A DNA stretch of 64,000 bases from Megalobrama amblycephala. Its lineage: Eukaryota > Chordata > Actinopteri > Cypriniformes > Xenocyprididae. A program made the position numbers and the translations under genes. The notes beneath the pieces were generated by a model that saw nothing but the letters and a program-made list of their open reading frames with translations, made no database searches and was not told the DNA's origin. The first letter of the stretch is position 1. The number at the start of each line of letters is the position of its first letter. This document shows, piece by piece, positions 38,050-51,697 of this stretch. Location of the stretch: contig NC_063049.1 of the NCBI RefSeq assembly GCF_018812025.1, positions 34,572,447-34,636,446 of the forward strand. The letters are read 5' to 3'.

Positions 38050-38222
38050 CTGGCACAGACAGTATCAGGCTTGAGATACTATGCATTATGCAGAAAAATA
38101 ACACTTTTATGATACTCACTTGTTTTATACTTACTTGTTTTATTTATTATTTGTTCTGTTATATATTTTATTATTGTACAGCACAACAGTCTGTTCTTTA
38201 TAAATAAACTGAACTGAACTTA

Positions 38223-38468
<246 letters not shown>

Positions 38469-38620
38469 TTAAAAGAAGGTTATATTTACAGTATCTACCA
38501 CACACTATTGTTTACCACATAACTGTAATCATTTTCCCCCTCTAGTTTTAAAAAATATTTTTAAATGTCTAATTATTATTAATCTACAATTTCTTAGTGA
38601 TAATTATATAGTTTACTTAA

Positions 38621-39548
38621 AGGGGACATATCATGAAAATCCAATTTTTCCATGTTTAAGTGCTATAATCGGGTCCCCAGAGCCTCTATCAACCAAGAAA
38701 ACATGAAAACGGACAACCAAGTAACTTTGTTTCGGTAAGCCTTTTTCTGCAAGCATGTGAAAAAACGAGCCGCTCAGATTTCACTCCCCTAGTGACGTAG
38801 GAAGGGAATCTTATTATAATATTACTGCCCCTTAATCTACACATTTCCATACACGGCGCCGCCATTTTGTTTTCGCAAGCGACGACCGTGTACCACTTCT
38901 TCTAAAGCCATGGCAAAAGTTCAAGCAAAGCATGCTAACTGTCATTGGCTACACAGACAAGCACAAAACACTATTTAGGCCGTGTTGGGCTGCTTTAGAA
39001 AAGAAGAGTTATTTGTAGTAGAGTGTTGTTACCATGCCGTCATTTTACAACGGACTGCTTTACAAACGAGGGTCAATTCATCGCTGGATTTGCACAAAAA
39101 AATTAACATTCATGAGTTGAATCTACTCCACAGAAACTACATAAATTTATCCACTAACCATTCAGAAATGTCCAGTTACATTCTATAAGTTCTATAAGTC
39201 TCTCCATCATTTTCCGACTCCAGTTTGAACAATGTAAGGCTAAACACCGTTACTGACAATCATCATTTTGGCTGCGTGAGATTCTCCAGCTTTGTTGTTG
39301 TTGAGCAACCGAAGCATGAGCTGTTAAAGCTCCGCCCTCTTCTGGAAAGCGGGCCAGGAGCAGCAGCTCATTTGCATTTAAAGGGACACACACAAAAATG
39401 GTGTGTTTTTCCTCACAATCAAATAGGGGCAAATTTGGCAAGCTATAATAAATGATCTGTGGGGTATTTTAAGCTGAAACTCAACAGACACATTCCGGGG
39501 ACACCAGAGACTTATGCATCTTGGAAAAAGGGGCATAATAGGTCCCCT
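38621..39548 (+). mobile_element. TTAA-target DNA element, complete copy 2
   Basis: This 928-bp element is bounded by TTAA at 38617-38620 and 39549-39552. The termini are inverted: AGGGGACATATCATG on the left and CATAATAGGTCCCCT on the right. The TTAA duplication and the size fit a non-autonomous Kolobok- or piggyBac-type element. Its 39266-39454 segment pairs with copy 1 at 34055-34239 in the opposite orientation. No long ORF is present. Confidence 0.85.
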
Positions 39549-39667
39549 TTAATTTACTTATATACAACTACAAAATTCAACGGCTATTGATCTACAGTAT
39601 AAACACAGAGGGTTTTCTTTAGCAAACCTACTTGAACACTACATCAGAACTTCTATCATGTTAAAAC

Positions 39668-39982
39668 TAGGGCTGTCAATAGATTAAATGTGAAATGTGT
39701 CAGTGCATAAATACAATGTGTGATCATTGCGTTGAGAGCACACATACACAGTTTTTTTGTGCATCAATATAATGGACTCATGCGTGCTTACTGTACGACT
39801 CCTGTACTTTACTAGCGAGACGCTGGTTTGCTTTATCCAGCTGAGAAACGTAGTTTCAAACTTCAAATGTATAGTCAACTGCATGACTTAATTCACATTA
39901 ATGATGCAATTACACGTATTTGATTTAAATAATTTTAACACGTTAAGGATTTTGAATTAATTGCATGCTGTTGACAGCCCTA
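39668..39982. mobile_element. hAT-type MITE (TAGGGCTGTCAA termini)
   Basis: This 315-bp element starts TAGGGCTGTCAA and ends TTGACAGCCCTA, perfectly inverted. The flanking 8-mers GTTAAAAC (39660-39667) and GTTAAACC (39983-39990) differ at one base, consistent with an aged 8-bp hAT duplication. It is non-coding, 53 bp from the acceptor side of an erbb4 kinase exon. Confidence 0.88.
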
Positions 39983-40030
39983 GTTAAACCCCCCCAAAAA
40001 AACCTGGGATGAAAATTTGTGTAAAGCTCA

Positions 40031-40300
<270 letters not shown>

Positions 40301-40332
40301 CTAAGATAAATTACATTTTACTGAGGCATTTA

Positions 40333-41288
<956 letters not shown>

Positions 41289-41444
41289 TTTGCCACCATC
41301 TGCATTGTATTCCTTCTCATCTGCATCCAGAAGGCGAGCCAGACCGAAGTCAGTGATCTTTATATGGTTGGGTGACTTCACTAGGACGTTCCGAGCCGCC
41401 AGATCCCTGTGCACAAGTCTCCTCTCCTCCAAGTACATCATTCC
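41289..41444 (-). CDS. erbb4: erbb4 kinase exon: catalytic loop, DFG and activation segment
   Basis: This 156-nt exon encodes 52 residues from [19 protein letters not shown] to NADGGK. It holds the HRDLAARN catalytic loop, the DFG magnesium-binding motif ([11 protein letters not shown]) and the activation-loop tyrosine in KEYNADGGK. ErbB4 is a plasma-membrane receptor tyrosine kinase for neuregulins; this segment is the catalytic core that phosphorylates its own tail or that of its dimer partner. Every key residue is intact, so the kinase is predicted active. The acceptor is 'gatgcag' just above 41444 and the donor is 'gtcagtg' just below 41289; both boundaries are phase 0. LLDADEKEY fits ErbB4 better than EGFR or ErbB2. 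It is the most upstream erbb4 exon found; the next kinase exon is not visible up to 64000. Confidence 0.96.
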
Positions 41445-41733
41445 CTGCATCAACACACATACACACACTTATTTAACATGGCAATAATTTAACTGTTGTG
41501 TGACAATCAAAATCATTATCAGCACTAACAATATCACAAGAGTGATGATACCATCTCATAAGCTAATCAAATTCACATAAAAAAGGCAGAAAATACCAGA
41601 ATGTCTTACAAGACAATTGAATAATATTGTGTACGTCTGCAGTACATTATTTTGCAGATTAGTGGTTACGTAAATTTATCCAATATTATATAACATATAA
41701 ATTAATTCTGATGGGATTGTTTTTTCCTTACAG

Positions 41734-42150
41734 CAGTGGTTCCCAAACTTTTTAGCGCGAAGCACCCCCTGAAGGGATTACCATCCTTCCGCGTACTCTT
41801 CCACTTCGACTGCAGTCACAACTTTACCATTAAGCGACAATATTTGTCCCCTAAATTGCATTTTTTTACCTTTATGAATACCTTTAAAAAATAAATGTTT
41901 TAAATAATAATAAAAAAATGTTCAATAGAGAAATATGCAATGATGGTAAAACGAAGTAAAACTTTTAAATATTAAACTAAAACCGCCATTAGGTGGCAGC
42001 AAGTCACTGTTTTTATGAGTGAGTCATCGAGTCATTCATTCAGTAACGAAGCAAGTGGCTGTGAATGAGTCATTGAATCATTGACTCTCACCATTCGTTC
42101 AAAGCCGCAGAATTGTTTTTGAAACACAGACGTGTGTTGTAGTTCTGCTG
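41734..42150 (+). mobile_element. hAT-like transposon fragment (CAGTGGTTCCCAAAC end)
   Basis: 'cagtggttcccaaacttttt' is a typical hAT-type terminus. It is followed by 'cgccattaggtggcagcaag' and 'gattcattcag' type sequence often found in fish hAT elements. The opposite end was not located, so this is a fragment or its far boundary lies unseen downstream. Confidence 0.5.
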
Positions 42151-43097
42151 TGGTTTTCGTCAGAACTATTAGTCAGTCATGTGGATATTTGGGAACAATT
42201 GCGTTCTTGCTCGTTATCATCATTAAATACAAGAACTAACACAAAGTATGTTTTTGTATCGGAGAAAGTTTGAGTCTTAAATCGAAATTAATCAATTATC
42301 TGTGTCTAATATTTGTTCTTCATGCGAGTAAATGCTAAATCCTCACTTTTACAAAGGTGCATTGTCGAGAACGACAGTAATTTAGCGTGATTTAAGGCAG
42401 CAGATTCTGCACGCAATCTATCGTATGCATGCTGCTTGTGTGGATACAGTCATTTTTGACTGCAAATGATGAGGTAATTTGATTAAATGTACTGGATTTA
42501 TGACATTTTGGCAGTTAGAAATAGATGCTCGATTTTAATATTATTTTAAGGTAGAATTAAATGAACTACTCAGCATTTTGCCTTACAGTACTGCTCATAT
42601 AATATATGACAAGCTGTTGGTTGTATTCAGGGTTATTATAGTATTATTTATGTAGGCTACTATTAAAGTATTTATTAATATTTAGAATTAGCTTTTATTT
42701 TTATATATATATATATATATATTTTTTTTAAGTTTTAGTAACTTTAGTACTTAAGTATAGCCTGCCCTACTTCAACTATCAACATTACACCTAATATTTA
42801 TATTTTATTTAATTTTATATCGGCTGCTTTATTTCAGTTACCAAAAATGAGAAGACAATACACAATAATCAGGTTTATCAAAATATTACTGAAAAATCAG
42901 AAAATCTGCATTAGTTTTATCATGAGGAAGAATTTGTAGCCTTTAAATGTAATAGTTAATAAGAAGGCATTAGCAGTAAAATCAAAGTTTGTTTGTTCTG
43001 CCGTCACTTTTTTTTTTTCAAAGACACTTTGTGGACAGATTACACTGGGAAAAAAAGTCACAGAATTATTAATGGAGATTGTTCATATTGATAAGCG

Positions 43098-43320
43098 ATG
43101 AGTCTCTTCTCAGGCGTGGCCGTGTATCGCAAAACAATGAAAACTCCAGACATCAATTTTCTGGAGGAGCGAACAATGCATGTAATCGATTTAAGTCCAA
43201 ACCGCAGCATGGAGGCCTTTCGCAGAGCCGCTCTCCATTCGCAAGAAAACAGCCTCTCTACTTTTCCCTCCAGCTTTCAAGTGCCCTTGAGCTGGTGGCT
43301 GGATGAAATTTAAATCTTAA
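43098..43320 (+). other. Open, GC-richer block inside the erbb4 intron
   Basis: A 71-codon ORF (MSLFSGVAVYRKTMKTPDIN to a C-terminal SWWLDEI) overlaps a second plus-strand ORF in another frame. The composition differs from the AT-rich surroundings and no repeat signature is evident. I recognise no domain. It could be a conserved intronic element or a chance ORF. Confidence 0.3.
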
Positions 43321-45529
43321 TGTGATTGGTAGAGAGGTAAGGACAGCTTGTGGCAAAATGGTTTAAGAGAGCGAGATAGTGAGAGGGAGCTTGTAAAAGT
43401 GGGGAAATACAATTTGAGAGGTCCAGTGTAGGCCATCACAGGTGCTCTCTGAGATGAGAAGACTGCATCCGTCATCACAGAAAGAGTCTGGTTACAAGCG
43501 CTTTTAATATCAAATAACTGTGACAATATATTCATAGGAGGAAAGTGTATTGCATCACCTGTAAGTTGGCAGTGCATCATACAGTATACTGGGGGAAATC
43601 CTTGTGGTTACGCATTCATTTTTATAGGAAACTGAAGAGAATCATATTTGTATCATTTTTAAAATAAACACATCGCTCTAAGTTTTGTCTCTTTTTGCTC
43701 GTAATATAGAAAAACCCTGAACTTTTCTTGCAAGACAATTCAATAATACTGTGTATGTTTGCACTGCAGTACTTTGTTTGCAGTAAATTTGTCTAATATT
43801 ACATATTCAGTAATGTAAATTCAGTGTGATGGGATAGTTTTTTTCTCTTACTTGCTGCCCAAATATATGACAGTTGTATTTCGAGGGTATTTAGTATTAT
43901 TTACATACTATTATACAGTAGTATTCTTTTAAAAATATATATATTTTCAGTATTTATTTCAGTTCTACTATAGTAATTTTGTTCTATACTTTTTGTTGCT
44001 TTATTTTTATACTTTTAGTAATTTTAGTACTTCAACAAAGTTTTACATTAAAGTTTTCATCTAATATTTATATTATTTTGGCTTTATTTCAGTCACTGAA
44101 AATGATTTTAATAGCTTTAGTGTTTGTTAATAACAAAACTGAACCGAATCAATGGAAATATCAAAGTAGGAATAATTATGCTGCTAATGTAAAACTAGAG
44201 GACAATTCACAATATTCAGGATACAGAGCTCTTCTATATTCCAGATGAACACACTAATTTTATGACATTCACTTTATCTTTTTTTATTATTTACTTATTT
44301 AAAATATGCTAAATGGGGTCTAGTGCAAGACTACAAGATATGCAAAACACACATTTAGATTTGTGATTCCACAGGCGTTTCTTGTTGTCTACTTGTTGCT
44401 AAATTGCTTGTATCCACTGTATTCTTCTTTGAACTTTTTATATTTAAATGTGATTTCTGCTTTTATTTGAAGTGCAAAACAGCACATAAAATGAGTACTT
44501 TATAAAAATAGCCAAATCTGTTGTATATTCTTCTATTTTTCCCAGAAGAGTGTATCTATGCTAATAACATGTCAAACCTGAGTGAGAGCTCAATTCTAAT
44601 TGGGAACAAAACAGTGAAACATAAAACATATAATGAATAAGGAATGTGGCTTGCTTTGCAGCAATGTCAACAGTGTAGACTCATGACTTGCAGCACAGTC
44701 AGATCTGAAAGTGTGTTTCCCACTGTACTTATTAACATGATGGCAGCAGCTCTGAAAGAGCAATCCCCCAATTTAAGATGAGCCTAGAATACATGAGCAG
44801 ACCGGCTAAAGCAGTCTAAGAATGGAAAGAGGGTTTTATTTCAACCATATTCAGATGGGTTTGGTTTAATCTGGGAAAGAAGATGATGTGATGCTTTACT
44901 AACAAGAGTGAAAAAAGACTAATATATTGCTCAGACAATTCTTCTATTATGAGACAAGTGAGCTGGCTATAGAGGCGGGTTTCCAAGGCATTATGCATTG
45001 TGACTAAATCAGTAAGGCATAAAAAACAATATGGCACCACATTATAATATCATATCCATTACAAATATACATAATTCATTCTTTGCATTTAAAATTTCAA
45101 CCAACATTGGTTGACCTGATGCGTCTCTCACAGTAATAATTGATGGTCTAGTCTAGTAAGGCCAAAGATGTGGGTATTGTGAATGGGATTGGTAGGATAT
45201 AACACATTAAACAATAAGCCCTTAGTGTCCCTCAGGGTTGAGGTCAGTGCAGTCCAATGGTGTTCATAATGGGTCACGGTTGAAATGCTAATCGTTATGC
45301 TTTAAAATACACAAATGTCTGCAGAACTGTGAAGGAGGAGGAAACAAATCTCTTTATGCTATGCATATGAAATCTTTTCCCAGCAAGCAAGTATAATCTG
45401 AGGTAATGGTGTGGGGATTACACACTCTGTGCCTGCTGAAGGAAAAAAAAAAAAAAAAATCATTTCCTCTGCTCCATACTCATCCACAGCACCACATTTC
45501 TTACAGGACTTTATCACATCTAAACATAC

Positions 45530-45985
45530 ACTACTGTTTAAAAGTTTCAGGTCAATAGGATTTTTAAAAAATAAATGAATGCTTTTATTCAGAAAGGATA
45601 TATTTAATTGATTAAAACTGACAGTAAAGTTTTCTATTTCAGATAAATGTCATTTTGCTGTTTTCGAATTTTGAAAATGTATCATAGCTCCCAAAAATAT
45701 AAAGGAACACAATTGTTTTCAACATTGATAATAATAATAATAAATGTTTCCTGAGCACCAAATCAGCAAATTAGAATGATTTCTGAAGGATCATGTGACA
45801 CTGAAGACTGGAGTAATTCAGCCTTGCCATCACATGAATAAATTACCTTTTAAAATATATTCAAACAGTCATTTTAAATGGTTTGTATTTTTTATCAAAT
45901 AAATGCAGCCTTAATGAGCATAAGAGACTTATTTGAAAAATATTTGAAAATGTATTACCAACCCCAGACTTTTCAAAAGTAGTGT
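45530..45985. repeat. Dispersed repeat with inverted CTACTGTTTAAAAG ends
   Basis: The left end 'actactgtttaaaagttt' and right end 'acttttcaaaagtagtgt' are inverted. Inside are 'gaaggatcatgtgacactga' and 'caaataaatgcagccttaat', both shared with other copies in this window. It is a MITE-like, non-coding family member. Confidence 0.8.
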
Positions 45986-48778
45986 ACATGGTAATTTTGA
46001 TATATTTGATGTTCGATGTAGCACACAAAACTGAAAATCTCTTTAAAAATCAGATTGACTCAGAGAAACATTCTTATACACACACAAAAACCCACATTCA
46101 CAAAATCACACGCCTCTGAAGCAAACTTAAACATACACAAAGGAAGTGACAATCAGATTGCATGACCACAACTGGCAGCCATTCTGTTGCCTTCCTCCTC
46201 CCTCTGCACACACTGCAGGTACGTCTCACCAAAGACATGGTCTTAAGAGCTTTTCAAAGATTAATGAGCCTACATTAACATTAATCGTCTATCAAAATGC
46301 AATTATCTTTGCGTTTGCAGAGCTAAGGTAGAGAGGAGGGAAATGTACATTTCAGGGTAAATAATCTTGACTTCTGCACAGCTGTACCTGCAAATAGGGA
46401 AAGTACTCGCTTGTACCACATAAAAAAGCATTTACGTCATACTGTCATGGCTTTTCGAGAGTCTTATTTGGACATAAAGCATATTTGATAATCATACACA
46501 TTTTTTAAAACATTTAAGCAGTAAAATACTTATGATTATAATGTTAGTGGAGGAAAATGAAAAAAAAAATATATATATAAAAAACATTACATATATGTAC
46601 CTATATCAGATGTTTTCCTTGTCTTTAGGAAGATTACTAGACAAGAAAAAGGGGGGCACTTTTTCAAAAGCAGCTGTTTTAGCATTGAGACCCTAGAAAG
46701 AGTGAGTTTTAGCATTGGGGTCTCTCAAAAAACATGGAGAGAGTGAGAGCTGGAGTGCTCTCAAGAGCCATACATTACAGTCTGGGAGAAAATCACTGCC
46801 TACTCAGTAAATATGAAGGCAGCCCCCTGAATTTCTTATTTATGTTCATATTGGAGCTGTGCAAACAAAGGTTCAGTCCATAGGATTATCCTATAGAATG
46901 TGTTTTGTCAAAAAAAAAAAAAAAAAAAAAAAGGCAGTGGCCAGATATTAAAATTATTTCTGTTGACTTTTCTACTAAGTATAAAGTAAAAAATAATACT
47001 TTTGTGTTAAGTATTCTTATACTCATTATCTATGTAGAGTGTTCCAAATCACTCATTTATGAGGTTCCATTTCACTTAGTATGCTGCCTTAGAAGGATGG
47101 TGTCAAAGTTTTGGACCAGAGCCGAATTCTGTCACCCAAAAGCCTGCTAAAATAAATATCACATCCCCATGTATTAAAAACACAAGCTACACAGTGCTTC
47201 TCTAGCTCAGTGTGAGTGAGCAGTGCACTGCAGTTCCTATCAGTTGTTCCATGTCTCTCGCAGGACTAAATCCGAACCCATTCCACAGTCAGATCACAGG
47301 CCGCTTTGCCCCATTCACTCTGGTCCCAGTATATTTAAAACAGATTACTTCTGCAGCCTGGACAGCCAATCAATACTCACTCTGATTACAATAAGCCACA
47401 AGATGGCTGTGCCACACAATATTTATCCCCAGAGTGGACTTCAGTGTAATTAGAAATCAATGGCTCACACAGTCCATTAATGCAGCGGACGTGCTGATAG
47501 AGCAACAGAGATTGATGCATGCGTGAGTGTTAAAAGCCCGGAAGAGAGGGTTGATCAGCTCAAGGCAACCCCCTTTTAAATATAATGTTCAGTCAGGGGA
47601 TTCTACATATTAACATATTAACATGTGACACTGAGCTCACAAAGTGTGCAATATCTATTCAAGGCTTATAGAAAACATGGGTGACCATAATTAACCATAA
47701 ATCAGTATAGAGCAGGGTGTCTTCAAATAAAATCGAACGAGGGCTTATAACATAACATAAATAAAAAAAAAAAAAACATATTCAATACAACATTTATATA
47801 GTCAGAAAGAGCTCTTGAAGCTCCGCCCTCTTAGACCAGGAGATCTCTTTACTCCATGCACTCTTTGTTTACTGCATGCACTGCTTTGTGACATCGCTAC
47901 TGAATGAGCAAAAGATGTCATATTTAAGTATTTTGATTTTGCAGTCAAAATATGTGATAAGATAAAAAAGGGCATGGATTGCAAAATACTAGCAAGAAAA
48001 CCTCTTTCTTTTAAGTTGTAGTTATGGACTATACACAGTAAATAAAGCGTGACCAGTCCAATTCACAAACAAATGACTCTTATGAATCAATTCTTTTAGT
48101 GCATAAAAATACAGAGCGAATCAGTAATGTCTGATGAATCCTTTAATGAATCATTCAAAAAGACTCATGAACTCATCAGGGAGTTCCACTTTAAATCAAT
48201 CTAATGGAATCGTTCACTGAATAAACTCAATGAATCGGTTACAGCTGTCAATATCAAGTGAACATTAAATATATTATAGTCTATTTCCACAATATCACAT
48301 GGGCAAAATGATGTTCCAAATATTAGTAAAGCACTGATTTAGCCATAGATCAGTTATGTTTATATTCTGACCAACAGCAGCAGCAAGTGTGATTATCTGT
48401 GATATTGCTCTTAAACAACAGTTCAAAAAACAAGAAGATAATATTGAGTAACTTACATTTTTACACACTGTATTGCAAATTGTCTAGTTTTGTTCCACCA
48501 AGGAAAATAGTCCCAAACAAAGAAACAACAGAAACTGTCGTGCATCTTAGAGCAACACACAACACTGCTGCATTGTTCTTTGAATTGTGAAATTGTGAAA
48601 TTCGTATTGACACCCAATTCTACTTATCTAATTGTTCTAATTCTTATTTTAATAACACATTTTAATGCTGGAGGGACAATGTTTATATTTAGCTTTAATT
48701 TAGCTATACTTCAGCTTCATTTAAACTTAATATTGTATTTTTGCAACACATTTTTTTTTTTTTTTACATTTTTCCAGA

Positions 48779-48933
48779 TCCAACAGATTGACGGTTCCTC
48801 TACAGTACCATCACAGACCCCCCCAAATGGGCACCTGCTGAAGACCATCAATATGGAGAGATCATTCTTGCACTCACCAAAGGAATCTCAGAATGGATTT
48901 GTGTCCATGTATAGTAATCATGTTTCAAAATGA
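48779..48933 (+). CDS. Unidentified terminal-exon-like ORF on the plus strand
   Basis: A strong acceptor (a long T tract then 'acatttttccag') is followed by an open frame reading IQQIDGSSTVPSQTPPNGHL, a middle segment containing MERSFLHSPKES, and ending NGFVSMYSNHVSK before TGA at 48931-48933. The stretch is coding-like in composition against an AT-rich background. It lies antisense within the large erbb4 intron. I do not recognise the protein; it resembles a polar cytoplasmic C-terminus. It could be the last exon of a nested plus-strand gene, a pseudo-exon, or coincidence. No upstream partner exon was identified. Confidence 0.3.
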
Positions 48934-49776
48934 GAGCTTTAAAGGAACGGAAAATCCTCCTGTTTCATCATTATTGGATTACTATCCCTACGCCCATACT
49001 GCTTCCCCCATAAACTGCTCTGATTAAATTAACTTCCTTCCCAACTTGCTTTTGACCTTTTGAATTATGTTCTCCATTCCCTAAGAAACGGATTTAAATT
49101 GTGTTTGTCACTTATTAAGGGTTTGTCATTTTGCAGTGATGTGAACTTCTCTAAATTCGAAAACTAAAGCCTTCTGTGCACTTCCTGTCTCTGTGGAGGA
49201 TGTGTATTCGTGAAATAAGACTGGGAATAATCTCTGAGTAAAGAGTGAGGAGGGTGACCTGTGAAGACCCACCGCAGAGAAAGTGATTCAGTCCTTCTGT
49301 CTCTTCACCCTCATCCACAGTCTTTATCCTCTCTTGTACCGGTAACCACATCTGACTGGGATTAGACTCAGCCATCTTTTCCCCATCCGAGCCTAAATAA
49401 TCTGTCCCTGCTATTTCATCAGCACAGAGCGTGGAGCCGCGTGATAGGCTTAGTCTTGCAGGTGTCAACATCAGTATTCTGAATGTCCTTTCTGAACAGT
49501 TTTACCACCACAAAACCATTCCATTAATTCCAGACCTGTCAGCAGACCACAGTCACTTGAAAAAATTATGACAATCAACAAATTTGGAGGGGAGATCTGT
49601 CTATCGATTATAACTTCAATCACACGAGTGACTCCTATATAACGCCAGCTGCCTCTTTTTTGGGAAGAAATTGGGGCTTTGACCTTGTAGATAAAATTCA
49701 CTTCTCCTCCTTCCAGGCAATTAAAAATCACTGTCCAAAAATGTAGTCATGTTGGAAGAGATTGAATCGACCATTT

Positions 49777-49862
49777 AAAGGGATAGTTCACCAAAAAATG
49801 AAAGTTCTGTCATCATTTACTCACCCTCATGTTGTTCCAAACCTTTTTTTTCTATATATATA
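49777..49862. repeat. AAAGGGATAGTTCACC-type MITE end
   Basis: 'aaagggatagttcacc' and 'ctgtcatcatttactcaccc' followed by 'tcatgttgttccaaacc' is the left end of the family also at 1010, 22849 and 61227. The remainder of the element is not evident. Confidence 0.72.
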
Positions 49863-49970
49863 ATGAAGGTCAATAGGGTCCAGTCATATCAATCACACTT
49901 GCGGAGACAACCATGGACGTGATACCAACAGAGCTTATCGTCACTTTTGCCCTGGTGGCATACACATTCA

Positions 49971-50053
49971 TAAGGGACCGTTCACATCATCTTTTGCGCA
50001 CGCAAATTCGTGTGTAGAGAGGAGGAGAAAGTGGCGATATGTGAATGGTCCCT
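49971..50053. repeat. Small foldback (AAGGGACCGTTCACAT)
   Basis: 'taagggaccgttcacat' and 'atgtgaatggtcccta' form inverted ends around about 50 bp. It is non-coding and MITE-like. Confidence 0.6.
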
Positions 50054-50154
50054 AAATCTTTACAACTAAAGACGTGAACGTGAACTTCACTGCGTAATGC
50101 GTGTCAACATTGCACTGCGCATGTGCCCCAGAGACTTCTGAATACGACTGAGAA

Positions 50155-50365
50155 AGTAGTCGGATTCAAGCGTTTACATGGTCATTTTTTGCTGTTGGAT
50201 CGGATTAGAAAAGGAATATACCACCCCTTCCAATCCGATTGAAATTCCATTCAGATCGAGCTCAATCGGATCAATTATGTGTTTACATGAACATTTTTCA
50301 ATCCAATTGAGCCGTCAATCTGATTACAAATGGATTATTTGGGTGCATGTAAACATAGCCCGTGT
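50155..50365. repeat. MITE rich in AATCGGATT
   Basis: 'gcgtttacatggtcattttt' near the left and 'tgcatgtaaacatagcc' at the right, with multiple 'aatcggat' and 'atccgatt' motifs between, form a degenerate foldback. It is non-coding. Confidence 0.5.
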
Positions 50366-51065
50366 TTGTTCATGTTAGTTCACAGTACATTATTTCTGTC
50401 AGGACCACTATCGTCAAATATGATAGATAATGCATAGAGTTTGTATTGGCGGTATGGTTCTGTTCTGGGCAAGAACTCCCTGCGCCTCCATGCAGCCTAG
50501 CATGAATAAGAGCAGGGAGAGCAGCAATAAACCCCCTAGGGTAAACAGAACAGAACCAACATATGCAGATATCATTGAATGTCATAATTTAACGAACACA
50601 TATTTCGAGAATTAGTCTGATTAGGGAAATAATAAGACCATCCTGACTGAAGAGAGGAGGAGCTGGGGATGGAGGAGGGTAATTTGCTCCTGAGAATGCA
50701 ATAGCTGCTGATAAACTGAGGAGCTTATATATAGATGCTGTGATAGGCATCGTATCCCTATAGGTAGACGCAAGTCACCTGGGAGTCAGCTGATGCAAGC
50801 TTGACTGACGTGACCTGCCAGAACTGACGCTAACGCTAGATTTCTGTCAGGACCACTATCGTCAAATATGATAGATAATGCATAGAGTTTGTATTGGCGG
50901 TATGGTTCTGTTCTGGGCAAGAGCAGCAATAAACCCCCAAAACAAACCATATGCCGAAATCCCCCAACACAAACTGAGTGCGAAAATCTGAATGCATGTT
51001 TCTTTAAAATGCAGTTACCTGAATGAGGAATGAGCCTAGGCTAGTGTTGTGTTTTAATTAATAAA

Positions 51066-51365
51066 TGGGGGAAGCTTACACCCGTAGCGGCAGCAATCTG
51101 ATACAACAAGCATGTTGTAGCGCATTTAGTTAGCGATTTTATATATTATATATATATATATAATGGGGGAAGCTTACACCATTATCGGCAGTCTAGTCGG
51201 GGAAGCATACACCCATTGCCTAATACATATTTATTTATTATTTTCTTTCTCCTATTGGGGGAAGCTTACACCCCTAGCGGCAGCAAACTGATACAACAAG
51301 CATGTTGTAAATCACAGACTAGTATTAAACTATGGTAGTCTGGTCGGGGAAGCATACACCCGCAG
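51066..51365. repeat. Internal tandem duplication of GGGGGAAGCTTACACC units
   Basis: 'gggggaagcttacaccc' followed by 'tagcggcagca' and 'gatacaacaagcatgttgta' occurs at about 51067 and 51256; 'gtcggggaagcatacaccc' follows each at about 51197 and 51342. The unit is about 190 bp. It lies inside the composite element. Confidence 0.78.
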
Positions 51366-51697
51366 CAATAGCTCCGAGTTAGATGCAGCATGCAGCTAGG
51401 CACGAAATACAGTGCTTCCTCATCATGAACAATTTCTGCTCCAGTCGGGCTGATTCCTTCGGCTGTGGAAGTGAAGATGACGACTCCCATGATTTCACAC
51501 TCCTACGGGATCAAGTTCGATGTTGTTAGGGTTGAATAGAAACCTCACAGTATGTGCTTATAGTATGCAGCAATGACACTAGAGCTTCGGTAACAAGCAA
51601 ATTTATTATTTATTTTTTTTTTATATATTTTTGCCTTCCATAGCAGCTAGATAGCCTTAAGAACAGCTGTTCTAAATAGCAACTATAGCTTTAAGAA

